In this document: one piece after another, positions 23,875 to 31,932 of the stretch | How the letters are laid out: the number at the start of each line of letters is the position of its first letter | How positions within the stretch are numbered: position 1 is the first letter of the stretch | Origin: Streptomyces sp. F001 | Lineage (GTDB): Bacteria > Actinomycetota > Actinomycetes > Streptomycetales > Streptomycetaceae | Length of the DNA: 64,000 nucleotides | NCBI RefSeq assembly: GCF_004187715.1 | Contig: NZ_QZWF01000001.1 | Span: 868,001-932,000 of the forward strand | Direction: 5' to 3' | The notes under the pieces: generated by a model | What the model saw: only the letters and a program-made list of their open reading frames with translations | Told to the model about the DNA's origin: nothing | Databases searched by the model: none | Translations under genes and position numbers: made by a program

Positions 23875-25050
23875 TCAGCCGTTGACGAAGTCCTCGCGGG
23901 CCAGCAGGCCGGTGTCGGGGTGGTCGGTGAAGATGCCGTCGATGCCGGTCGCGAAGTACGCCCGGTAGGCGCCGAAGACATCGCCGTAGGCGTCCGCGTC
24001 GGTGCCCTTGCGGAAGTCGGCCGGCAGGAAGGGGTTCTCGTTGCGCAGGGTCCAGGGGTGCAGGACCAGGCCGACCTTGTGCGCGTCGGTGACGAGGGTG
24101 GTCGGCTCGGTGAGCTTGCCGGCGGCGTCCTTCGGGATGACGAGGTCGAGGGTGGGGCCGATGCCCTGCGCGTAGGAGGCGATCTCCCTGAGGCCGGCCG
24201 GCTTGATCAGGTCGGCGACCGTGCGGGGGTCACCGGTCTCGACGAAGTCCCAGGGGCGGGTGCTCGCGCCGGACAGCAGGACGACGAGCGGGTTGTCGAC
24301 CAGCTTGTTGAGGCGCTGGATGCTGGTGGGCTCGAAGGACTGGAGGATGACCGGCGAGTTCCACTTGTTGCGCCCGTACTTGCGCAGCACCTTGGCGACC
24401 CGCTCCTCCAGGCCGAGGCCCAGCTTGCGGAAGTAGGTGGGGTGCTTGAGCTCGGGGTAGATCCAGACCTGCTTGCCGCGCTTGCGGGTCTGCTCCTCCT
24501 GCCACTGGAGCACCTCTTCGAAGGTGGGGATCTCCCAGCGGCCGTTGTACAGGGTGTTGTGCGGCCGGTTGGCCGGGATGCGCTCGGTCGCGCGCAGCGT
24601 CTTCAGCTCGGCGAGCGTGAAGTCCTCGGTGAACCAGCCGGTGGTGGAGACGCCGTCCAGCACCTTGGTGGTCCTGCGGTCGGCGAACTCGGGGTGGTCG
24701 GCGACGTCGGTGGTGCCGCCGATCTCCGGTTCGTGCCGGCAGACGAGGTGACCGTCCTTGGTGGGCACCAGGTCGCCGGCCTCGACGATGTCGGCGCCCA
24801 TGTCGAGGGCCAGCTGGTACGAGCCGAGGGTGTGCTCGGGGCGGTAGCCGCTGGCGCCGCGGTGGGCGACGATCGTCGGCACGGGCAGGGACTTCATTCC
24901 GCGGCCTCCATGTCGCGCATCGGCTCTCGCCGTGCCGGACAGACCGAGGACCGCTCCGCTCGCGCCGAGCACGGCCGCGCCGAGGAGCGCCCGCCGTCCG
25001 GTGCTGGGGGCGTTCTCCTGCGCCTGCTCGTTCGACTCCTGCGGTCCCAT
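23875..25050 (-). CDS. glpQ: Secreted glycerophosphodiester phosphodiesterase (Tat substrate)
   Basis: 391 residues. Twin-arginine signal TGRRALLGAAVLGASGAVLG (about 17-36) ending near GTARADA. Catalytic domain: PTIVAHRGASGYRPEHTLGS (His and Arg of the HRG motif), GADIVEAGDLVPTKDGHLVC, RHEPEIGGTTDV, IYPELKHPTYF and DGIFTDHPDTG. The substitution EAGD where many enzymes have EFDV/ELDV is conserved in secreted long-form GlpQ. It releases glycerol-3-phosphate from deacylated phospholipids or teichoic acid. Streptomycete glpQ genes are known to be phosphate-controlled; I could not find a convincing PHO box here. Confidence 0.9.
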   Translation of the reverse strand: MGPQESNEQAQENAPSTGRRALLGAAVLGASGAVLGLSGTARADARHGGRGMKSLPVPTIVAHRGASGYRPEHTLGSYQLALDMGADIVEAGDLVPTKDGHLVCRHEPEIGGTTDVADHPEFADRRTTKVLDGVSTTGWFTEDFTLAELKTLRATERIPANRPHNTLYNGRWEIPTFEEVLQWQEEQTRKRGKQVWIYPELKHPTYFRKLGLGLEERVAKVLRKYGRNKWNSPVILQSFEPTSIQRLNKLVDNPLVVLLSGASTRPWDFVETGDPRTVADLIKPAGLREIASYAQGIGPTLDLVIPKDAAGKLTEPTTLVTDAHKVGLVLHPWTLRNENPFLPADFRKGTDADAYGDVFGAYRAYFATGIDGIFTDHPDTGLLAREDFVNG

Positions 25051-25470
25051 CAGCGGCCTCCCTGCCGTCGACTCGTCGGTGCGCGCCGATCGTAGGGGGG
25101 TGGACGTGTCTGTCGGGAGGCCTCGGTTCGAACACGTGGATGACGCTGGATGTCGTATGAGGTACGTATTCCAGCCGCCTCATGACGGCCCGTCGGCATC
25201 GGCATCGGCCGCCGGGGTAGCCGGGCGTTAGGCCTCCCGCGCGATGTCCGTCACATCGTCGCGTACGGGTTACGCGCCGCCTCCGACGCGCCACCGCAGG
25301 TAAACGTACGTCAACAGTGCGTAAGGCCTCGGTGAACCCGATGTCCCCGATGTGCGCGACCCGTGCCGCCGCGAGTATCGTCCTCACCTGCACAGACATA
25401 GACCGAATCCCTTGACATCCCTAGGCACCACCAGACACCCGTTGGCATCCCCTTGACACCGGAGGGTCCG
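25051..25470. other. Divergent intergenic region glpQ-plsC
   Basis: 420 bases without a gene I can support. There is an inverted pair ATGAGG (25157-25162) / CCTCAT (25178-25183), and a possible -10 TACGAT for glpQ on the minus strand (25089-25094). Two TTGACA hexamers (25412, 25453) lack matching -10 boxes. No promoter can be assigned with confidence. Confidence 0.4.
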
Positions 25471-26145
25471 TTGTCCCGCTTCGCGCTCATCAAGGCAGTG
25501 CTCGGTCCGATCATGCGCCTGATGTTCCGCCCCCGGGTGGAGGGCGTGGAGCACATCCCCGGCGACGGTCCGGTCATCCTGGCCGGCAACCACCTCACGT
25601 TCATCGACTCGATGATCCTGCCGCTGGTCTGCCACCGCCAGGTGTTCTTCATCGGCAAGGACGAGTACGTCACCGGCAAGGGCTTCAAGGGCCGGCTGAT
25701 GGCGTGGTTCTTCACCGGCGTCGGCATGATCCCGGTCGACCGGGACGGCGGCAAGGGCGGTGTCGCGGCGCTGATGACCGGCCGCCGGGTGCTGGAGGAG
25801 GGCAAGGTCTTCGGCATCTACCCGGAGGGCACGAGGTCTCCCGACGGGCGGCTGTACCGAGGGCGCACCGGCATCGCGCGGCTCACCCTGATGACCGGGG
25901 CGCCGGTCGTCCCGTTCGCCATGATCGGCACCGACAAGATCCAGCCGGGTGGCGCGGGCATGCCCCGGCCGAGCCGGGTGACGGTGCGGTTCGGTGAGGC
26001 GATGGAGTTCTCGCGGTACGAGGGGATGGACCGGGACCGGTACGTCCTGCGGGCCGTCACCGACTCCGTCATGGCCGAGGTGATGCGGCTGTCCGGGCAG
26101 GAGTACGTGGACATGTACGCCACGAAGGCCAAAGAGGCGGCGTAA
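25471..26145 (+). CDS. PlsC-type 1-acylglycerol-3-phosphate acyltransferase
   Basis: 224 residues from TTG 25471, selected because GGAGG stands five bases before it (25461-25465); the TTG six codons upstream would overlap that site. Acyltransferase block I is ILAGNHLTFIDSMILPLVCH (HX4D), block II is GMIPVDRDGG, block III GIYPEGTRSPDGRLYRGRTG (EGTRS), and block IV APVVPFAMIGT. There are no strong N-terminal membrane helices, so it acts as a peripheral enzyme on the inner leaflet. It converts lysophosphatidate to phosphatidate, or is one of several paralogues with other lyso-acceptors. Confidence 0.88.
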   Translation: MSRFALIKAVLGPIMRLMFRPRVEGVEHIPGDGPVILAGNHLTFIDSMILPLVCHRQVFFIGKDEYVTGKGFKGRLMAWFFTGVGMIPVDRDGGKGGVAALMTGRRVLEEGKVFGIYPEGTRSPDGRLYRGRTGIARLTLMTGAPVVPFAMIGTDKIQPGGAGMPRPSRVTVRFGEAMEFSRYEGMDRDRYVLRAVTDSVMAEVMRLSGQEYVDMYATKAKEAA

Positions 26146-26162
26146 CTCCTCGACGCGAGGCT

Positions 26163-26486
26163 TCAGACGGCGGGCTGCTCTTCGGGCGGCCCGCCGTTCG
26201 TATGCTCCGCGCCCGGCGCCGGCAACCACAGCACGAACGTCGAGCCCTCCCCCACCTTCGAGAACAACCGCACCTGACCCCCGTGCGACTCCACGATCTG
26301 CCGCACGATCGCCAGTCCCAGCCCCGCGTGCCGGTCCCGATGCCCTCCGTTGCCCCTCGCTCGCCAGAAGCAGTCGAAGACGCGGGTCTGGTCGTCGGCG
26401 AGGATGCCGGGGCCCTCGTCCTGTACGGCCGTCCAGAGCCAGGATCCGGAGCGACCCGCGGCGACCGTGATCACCGTGCCGGGCAC
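26163..26486 (-). pseudogene. Histidine-kinase C-terminal fragment
   Basis: The last 107 residues keep only the later half of the HATPase_c domain: TAVQDEGPGILADDQTRVFD (G1 box), FWRARGNGGHRDRHAGLGLA (F and G2 boxes), VESHGGQVRLFSKVGEGSTF and VLWLP. The H-box dimerisation domain, N-box, sensor and membrane parts are missing. Sequence upstream (26487-26555) breaks off next to the truncated TnpB. No response-regulator gene is nearby. Best read as a remnant left after the mobile-element event. Confidence 0.8.
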
Positions 26487-26561
26487 ACCTCGCCGGCCGC
26501 GGCGCCCAGGTCGGTGTCGGCGAGGGCGGGAGCGTTGCGGCGGCCGTGGTCACTGCCCGCG

Positions 26562-27782
26562 CTGCGCAAGGAGTTCAACCGCATCAAGACCGCCGACCCC
26601 AGGTTCGCCGAGTGGTGGCAGGAGAACTCCAAGGAGGCATACAGCACCGGCCTGGCGAACGCGGCCGCCGCGTTCGACAACTATGCCAAGTCCAAACAGG
26701 GCAAGCGCAAGGGGCGGCGGGTGGGCATGCCCCGCCGCAAGACGAAGCACAAGGCCCGCCTCGCTTGCCGGTTCACCACCGGCATCATCCGCGTCGAGCC
26801 GGACGGGCGGCACGTGACCCTGCCCCGGCTGAGCACGATCCGGACCCACGAATCCGCCCACACACTCCTGGCCCGCCTCCAGGCCGGGACCGCGCGCATC
26901 CTGTCCGCGACGATCCGGCACGAACGCGGCCGCTGGTTCGTCTCCTTCCAGGCCGAGGTCGAGCGGGAGATCACCCGTGTCACCCGCCCGGACGCGACGG
27001 TCGGGGTCGACCTCGGCGTGAAGCACCTGGCGGTGATGGCCGACAGCACGGGCGAGATCCGCTACGAGTCCAACCCCAAGCACCTGGACGGCTCCCTCAA
27101 GCTACTAAGGTTCCATTCCCGTCGTGTCTCACGGCGGCAGGGCCCGGACAAGCGCACCGGGCAGAAACCGTCGAAGCGGTGGGAGAAGGCCGACGCCCAG
27201 CGCAACCGGGTGCACCACCGGGTGGCAAACCTGCGCACGGACGCCCTGCACAAGCTCACCACCGCCGTACGCGGCGAGTACGGCACCGTGGTGGTCGAGG
27301 ATCTCAACGTCGCCGGAATGCTCAAGAACCGGCGCCTGGCGCGCAAGATCGCCGATGCCGGGTTCGGGGAGATCCGCCGCCAGCTCACCTACAAAGGCCG
27401 ACGCAACGCCTGCCGCACCGTCGTGGCGGACCGCTGGTATCCCTCCTCCAAGACCTGCTCGGGCTGCGGCGCGGTGAAAGCCAAGCTGCCGCTGCACGTC
27501 CGGATCTTCCACTGCGACGCGTGCGGCCTGGTCATGGACCGGGACGAAAACTCGGCACGCAACCTGGCCGCCCTCGCGGCGGCCGCAACCACTGGTACCG
27601 GAGTGGCCGGAGACCAGGGCGCCACCACGGCGCCGAAGCCTCGTGGAGCCGACCGTAAGACCCGCACCAGCCGCCGCAGCCGCAAGGCCAAGGCGGCGCG
27701 GGCAGGTGGCGCAACCCTGCCGCAGCCGCGGCAGACGGAAGCGAGAGACCGTCGTCAAGCCGAAGCGCTCACGCTTTGGTGA
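26562..27782 (+). pseudogene. tnpB: TnpB (IS200/IS605 OrfB), N-terminally truncated
   Basis: About 405 codons of TnpB from LRKEFNRIKTADPRFAEWWQ onward. The first 50-70 residues of the family (MxxAYKxRxYPT region) are absent, and the frame instead runs back into histidine-kinase antisense sequence. The RuvC-like triad is intact: D in VGVDLGVKHLAVM (about 27006), E in VVVEDLNVAG (about 27298), D in CGLVMDRDENSARNLAAL (about 27538). The zinc ribbon is present too: KTCSGCG and FHCDACG. The C-terminal basic tail overlaps the presumed guide-RNA scaffold. No TnpA is present. Confidence 0.85.
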
Positions 27783-27785
27783 TGT
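27760..27785 (+). mobile_element. Right-end hairpin of the first TnpB element
   Basis: CCGAAGCG (27760-27767) / CGCTTTGG (27772-27779), loop CTCA, one G-U pair, followed by TGATG. It occupies the same place after tnpB, preceded by CAAG, as the perfect hairpin at 31905-31923 of the second element. This suggests the 3' end of the IS and of its omega-RNA. Confidence 0.6.
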
Positions 27786-27844
27786 CACGGACCTTCACTT
27801 CCGAAAGGTTGGGAATGCCGAGAATTGCCGAGACTCTCAGCAAC

Positions 27845-28285
27845 GGTTCTGGGTGGCGAGGACCAGGAACGGCGCGCGGTACCGCCGATGGAGACCTGGT
27901 GCTCGCCCATGACCTCCAGGAGCGCGGACTGCACCTTGGCGGGGGCGCGGTTGATCTCGTCGGCGAAGACGACGTTGGCGATCACCGGGCCCGGTTCGAT
28001 GTCGAACGCCGCCTGGGAGGGGCGCTAGATGCGGGTGCCGGTGATGTCAGACGGGACGAGGTCCGGGGTGAACTGCAGCCGGGCGAACCGGCCGCCGGCG
28101 ACATGAGCGAGGGTCTTCGCGGCGAGCGTCTTGGCTACGCCCGGTACGCCCTCCAGGAGGCAGTGGCCTCTGGCCAGGACCGCGGTGAACATGCGTTCCG
28201 CCATGCGGTCCTGGCCGACTATGACTCGCTTGACTTCGAAGAGGGCCTCTTCGAGGAGTTTGCCCTCGGGGGCTGCGGTGGTCAT
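27845..28285 (-). pseudogene. MoxR-family AAA ATPase remnant with nonsense codon
   Basis: ATG 28283-28285 begins MTTAAPEGKLLEEALFEVKR. The Walker A LLEGVPGVAKTLAAKTLA and FARLQFTPDLVPSDITGTRI follow, and then TAG (28025-28027) where the family has a tyrosine codon. The same frame continues beyond the stop with [20 protein letters not shown] (Walker B) and [20 protein letters not shown]. It shifts near 27880 (FLVLATQN is in another frame) and ends at 27845. The sensor and lid parts are gone. The DUF58 and transglutaminase genes that usually follow MoxR are also missing. Confidence 0.85.
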
Positions 28286-28357
28286 GGGGCCAAGATCATC
28301 AGGTGAGGGCGAAAAGGCGCTTAAAGCCGACGGTGGGGGTGGCTTATACCGGTTGGC

Positions 28358-28404
28358 GAGTGCGGGTTGTCGGTGGCTTGTCGCGCAGTTCCCCGCGCCC
28401 CTTA
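28358..28404. repeat. GTTCCCCGCGCCCC-type intergenic repeat, copy B
   Basis: Nearly identical to 22681-22728 through the core CGCGCAGTTCCCCGCGCCCC. Its last bases (28402-28404) form the TAA stop of the MFS transporter gene. Confidence 0.8.
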
Positions 28405-29925
28405 GGCGGCGTTGTCCAGCCGTTGGCCGCGAAGGAGGAACCACGCTGCCAGCGCCGCGGCGAGCAGTACGACCGCCCCGGCTCCCGCCGCCAGGGCAAG
28501 GCCGTCGACGAACGAACCGCGGGCCGCATCCAGCATCACCCCGGACGCCTGCGCGGGCATCCCCGCCGCCGCCTCCACCGCTCCGCCCAGCGACTCATGC
28601 GCGTCGGACGGGGTGCCCGCCGGAGCGGTGAAACCCTGGTACACGCCTGTCACGATCGAACCCAGTACGGCGATTCCGAGGGCAGCGCCCAGTTCGTACG
28701 CCGTCTCGGAGACCGCCGACGCCGCGCCCGCCTGTTCCCTCGGCACGCTGGAGAGGATCACGTCGGCGGTCACGGTGAAGGAGAAGCCGGCGCCGATGCC
28801 TACGACCAGCAGCGCGGCGCCGAGCAGTGGGTAGCCGGTGGACTGGTCGATCACCGTCAGCGCTGCCAGTGCGAGGCCGACCGCCGCGAGCCCGCCGGAG
28901 ACCACGGCCCGTACCGAGAAACGCCGGGCCGCCCGCCCGGCGACCAGACCGGCCGCCACCGCGCCGATCGCGGCGGGCAGTTCGGCCAGGCCCGCCTCGA
29001 ACGGCCGCCTGCCCTGCACGAGTTGCAGGTACTGGGAGAGGAAGAACACCAGGCCGGACATGCCGAGGACGGTCAGCAGATCGGCCAGCACCGCACCGCT
29101 GAAGCCGCGATTGCCAAACAGCCGCATGTCCAGCAGTGGGGTGGGCAGGGTCAGCTGGCGCCGGACGAACCAGTAGAGGGCAGCCGCACCCACGAGGCCC
29201 GCGGCGAGCGCCGCCCACCCGAAGCCGTGCGCGGCGGCCTCCTTGACGGCGTACACGATGCCGACCATGCCGAGCAGCGACAGCACGACGCTGTACAGGT
29301 CCCACGGGCCGGGGTCGGGATTGCGCGACTCCGGGAGCAGCTTGATACCCACCACGACCAGCACCGCCATCACAGGCAGGTTGATCAGGAAGACCGATCC
29401 CCACCAGAAGTGCTCCAGCAGGAAACCACCGACGATGGGGCCGACCGCCGTACCGGCGGAGGCAGTGGCGCCCCAGATGCCGATGGCGAGGCTGCGCTCG
29501 CGCGGGTCGTGGAAGAGGTTGCGGATCAGGGCGAGCGTGGACGGCATCAGCGTGGCACCGGCGACACCGAGCAGCGCCCGGGCCAGGATCATCATCTCCG
29601 GCGTCGTCGCATAGGCGTTGAGCACGGACACCGCGCCGAACGCCGTCGCGCCGACAAGCAGGATCCGCTTGCGGCCGATGCGGTCGCCGAGGCTGCCCAT
29701 GGAGACGAGCAGACCGGCGATGACGAACGAGTAGACGTCGCCGATCCACAGCAGCTGGGTGCCGGAGGGCCGCAGGTCCTCGCTGATGTACGGGGTCGCG
29801 AGGCCGAGGACGGTGGCGTCGACGGCCACCAGCAGCACGGCGAGCACGAGGACGGACAGCGCGAGCCAGCGGCCCGGGCGCTTCACCGCCTCGGTCGCGG
29901 TCGCCGGCTGCAGGGTGCTGGTCAT
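28402..29925 (-). CDS. MFS drug exporter, DHA2 (14-TMS) family
   Basis: 507 residues. Motif A between helices 2 and 3 is GSLGDRIGRKRILLVGATAF. Motif C-like segment in helix 5 is ASAGTAVGPIVGGFL. ALLGVAGATLMPSTLALIRN is typical of DHA2 (QacA/EmrB-like) proteins. Fourteen hydrophobic segments can be counted. It starts four bases inside the TetR gene (ATGA overlap), so the pair is one operon in which the regulator most likely represses its own pump. Substrate unknown; quaternary amines or dyes are common for the group. Confidence 0.92.
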   Translation of the reverse strand: MTSTLQPATATEAVKRPGRWLALSVLVLAVLLVAVDATVLGLATPYISEDLRPSGTQLLWIGDVYSFVIAGLLVSMGSLGDRIGRKRILLVGATAFGAVSVLNAYATTPEMMILARALLGVAGATLMPSTLALIRNLFHDPRERSLAIGIWGATASAGTAVGPIVGGFLLEHFWWGSVFLINLPVMAVLVVVGIKLLPESRNPDPGPWDLYSVVLSLLGMVGIVYAVKEAAAHGFGWAALAAGLVGAAALYWFVRRQLTLPTPLLDMRLFGNRGFSGAVLADLLTVLGMSGLVFFLSQYLQLVQGRRPFEAGLAELPAAIGAVAAGLVAGRAARRFSVRAVVSGGLAAVGLALAALTVIDQSTGYPLLGAALLVVGIGAGFSFTVTADVILSSVPREQAGAASAVSETAYELGAALGIAVLGSIVTGVYQGFTAPAGTPSDAHESLGGAVEAAAGMPAQASGVMLDAARGSFVDGLALAAGAGAVVLLAAALAAWFLLRGQRLDNAA

Positions 29926-30473
29926 GATTCCTCTCTCCGCAGTGCGCCGCCGAGCAGCAGCTCGACGATCATGGTCTGGAAGTCCTTGGCTGCGACCTTG
30001 CCGTCATGGACGGACCAGGCCCCGGCGGCGATCAGGCCGTAGAGGGCCTCGGTGAGCCAGGCGGGGGTCAGGTCGATACGGAACTCTCTGCTGTCCTGAC
30101 CACGCCGGAACAGGGCCGAGACCCGGGCGTCGAGCCGGGCCCAGCCCTCGTTCTGCTCCTCACCCTCGAACAGCTGGTTCTCGCTGTAGAGGAAGGAGAG
30201 GAGTCCGGCCGCGGGCTCGATCTCGCGCACCAGTCGCCGTACGGCGTCGCTCGCGCTGCCCTCGTCCAGGCGGGCCGCGTCCAGCGCGGCCTCGCACTCC
30301 GCGAGGCAGAGCGACTCCAGCGCCCGGACCAGCGCGTCGCGCCCGGCGAAGTGGCGGTGCAGCGTGGCCCGGCTGATTCCGGCGGCCTTGGCGACCTCGT
30401 CCATGGTCGCGGTGGATTTGCGGGTCAGCAGGGCTGCGGCGCTGCGGAGTACGTGGTCTCGGTCGACGGCCAT
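29922..30473 (-). CDS. TetR-family repressor
   Basis: 183 residues from ATG 30471-30473. N-terminal HTH: DHVLRSAAALLTRKSTATMD and EVAKAAGISRATLHRHFAGR, followed by DALVRALESL, residues about 5-60. The C-terminal ligand domain is helical (LLSFLYSENQLFEGEEQNEG, WLTEALYGLIAAGAWSVHDG). The stop overlaps the MFS start. The start codon itself lies inside the operator-like palindrome 30473-30530, so the transcript is probably leaderless or nearly so. Confidence 0.9.
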   Translation of the reverse strand: MAVDRDHVLRSAAALLTRKSTATMDEVAKAAGISRATLHRHFAGRDALVRALESLCLAECEAALDAARLDEGSASDAVRRLVREIEPAAGLLSFLYSENQLFEGEEQNEGWARLDARVSALFRRGQDSREFRIDLTPAWLTEALYGLIAAGAWSVHDGKVAAKDFQTMIVELLLGGALRREES

Positions 30474-30530
30474 GAGACAACCATAGCCCACATGAGACAT
30501 CCTTGTCGCATTGCGGGCATGCATGTCTCA
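30473..30530. promoter_or_regulatory. Concentric palindromic operator of the TetR-MFS operon
   Basis: Four 7-base half-sites share one dyad centre (30501.5): inner TGAGACA (30493-30499) and TGTCGCA (30504-30510), outer TGAGACA (30473-30479) and TGTCTCA (30524-30530). The inner unit reads TGAGACATCCTTGTCGCA. Half-sites are spaced by 20 bases, about two helical turns, which fits two TetR dimers side by side. The outer left arm includes the regulator start codon. Confidence 0.7.
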
Positions 30531-30633
30531 CAACTGCCCTCCGGTGCAGAGCGCCAGGAAAGCCGGCCTGGAGGGGGGTGGAGTTTTCCGTGCTCGAATG
30601 CGGGGCCGCCTAGTGCGGGGTGGCGTCGCGGGT

Positions 30634-31926
30634 GTGAAGCTGGTGGTGCAGGTGAAGCTGCTACCGACGCCCGTGCAGGCGGCGGCACTTGAGGCGACCC
30701 TGCACGCCTGCAACGAGGCGGCCACGTGGGTCAGTTGCATGGCCTTCGAAAACGATGTGAAGAAGAACTTCGCGCTGCGCAGGCTCACCTACGACGAAGT
30801 GAAGGCGCGGTGGAACCTGGGGGCCCAGGCCGCCCAGCACGTCGTGAAGAAGACCTGCGACGCCTACGCGACGCTGAAGGCGAACCTGAAGGCCGGGAAC
30901 CTCGGGAAACCCGGCTCGAAGCGGTACCGCAGGGCCACCGAGAAGCCGGTCGCCTTCCGGCCGGAGGGCGCGCAGCCCTACGACGACCGGATGCTGTCCT
31001 GGCAGATCGCCGAACGCCGGGTCTCCATCTGGACCGTGCAGGGCCGGGTCAAGGACGTGGTGTTCACCGCCACCCCCGAGCAGCTGGCCACCCTGGCCCT
31101 GTACCGCCGGGGCGAGTCCGACCTGGTATGCCGGGACGGCATGTGGTTCCTCCTGGCCACCTGCGAGGTACCCGAAGCAACGCTGAACACGGAACCGGTG
31201 GACTTCCTCGGCCTCGACCTGGGCTGGGCGTCGTGAACACCGCCACCACCAGTGATGGCGAGATCATGGCCGGACGCGGGCTCAACCGCATCCGGGTGCG
31301 GGAGCGGACGCTGCGTACCAAGCTGCAGAAGAAGAACACCCCGTCCGCCAAGCGCCGGCTGAAGAGACGCAGGCGCAAGGAGTCGCGGCGGGCGCGGGAC
31401 ATCAACCACAAGATCGCGAAACATGTGGTGGCCGAGGCAGAACGCACCGGTCGCGGGATCGCCCTGGAGGACCTGACGGGCATCCGCGAGCGGGTACGGC
31501 TTCGCAAGCCCCAACGGGCCACCCACTCCAGCTGGTCGTTCGCGCAGCTGGGGGCGTTCATCGCGTACAAGGCCCGCCGGGCCGGGGTACCGGTGGTGCA
31601 CGTCGATCCGGCGTACACCTCGCGCACCTGCGCCGAGTGCGGCCATATCGACCGGGCGAACCGGGTCTCGCAGGCCTGGTTCGCGTGCCGGTCCTGCGGA
31701 TTCGTTGATCACGCGGACCGATGGGGGCACCTCCCGCTCGAGCGAAGCCGAGAGTGGGGGAGGCTCCCGCAACATCCGCGCGAGAGCGTGGGAGTTGTGG
31801 CGAAGCGGGGCGCAGTCAATCGCCCCTGCCCCACCACCACGTCAGCGTGGCGGTGGGACTGGACGCAAACGCAGCGTCACCGCCAGTGACGCCCGTCGTG
31901 CAAGCCCATCGCTCAGCGATGGGTAG
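30634..31926 (+). pseudogene. tnpB: TnpB (IS605-like), frameshifted and interrupted
   Basis: GTG 30634 starts VKLVVQVKLLPTPVQAAALE, a normal TnpB N-terminus, and continues to FLGLDLGWAS-stop (31236). The original frame would read GLDLGVVNTATTSDGEIMAG; four extra bases (a repeated TGGG in CTGGGCTGGGCG near 31230) cause the shift. The second frame carries GIALEDLTGI (catalytic Glu), the zinc ribbon RTCAECG and FACRSCG, and FVDHADR (last Asp). It is then interrupted at 31722 by a small palindromic repeat, after which NIRARAWELW resumes in a third frame, ending at 31926. A dead nuclease, though its guide scaffold may persist. Confidence 0.88.
31722..31763. repeat. Small palindromic repeat, copy 2, inside tnpB
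   Basis: Inverted copy of the element at 11416 and 41515, with core CGCTCGAGCGAAGCCGAGAG and complementary G-rich and C-rich ends (TGGGGGCACCTCCC, GTGGGGGAGG). It splits the conserved D-R-N-A-S/H-N-I region of TnpB, so it arrived after the IS. Confidence 0.85.
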
Positions 31927-31931
31927 TTGAC
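31905..31931 (+). mobile_element. Right end of the second TnpB element
   Basis: Perfect 8-bp hairpin CCCATCGC (31905-31912) / GCGATGGG (31916-31923), loop TCA, followed by TAGTTGAC. Subterminal hairpins of this sort mark the right end of IS200/IS605 elements and the 3' end of the omega-RNA. The element ends two bases before the stop codon of the next (minus-strand) gene. Confidence 0.75.
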
Positions 31932-31932
31932 G

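Noticed and set aside
25412..25458. TTGACA hexamers as promoters of the acyltransferase gene
   Set aside because: Neither has a -10-like hexamer at 16-18 bases.
26202..26561. First 120 codons of the open frame ahead of tnpB
   Set aside because: They are the antisense of the histidine-kinase fragment and junction sequence, not TnpB.
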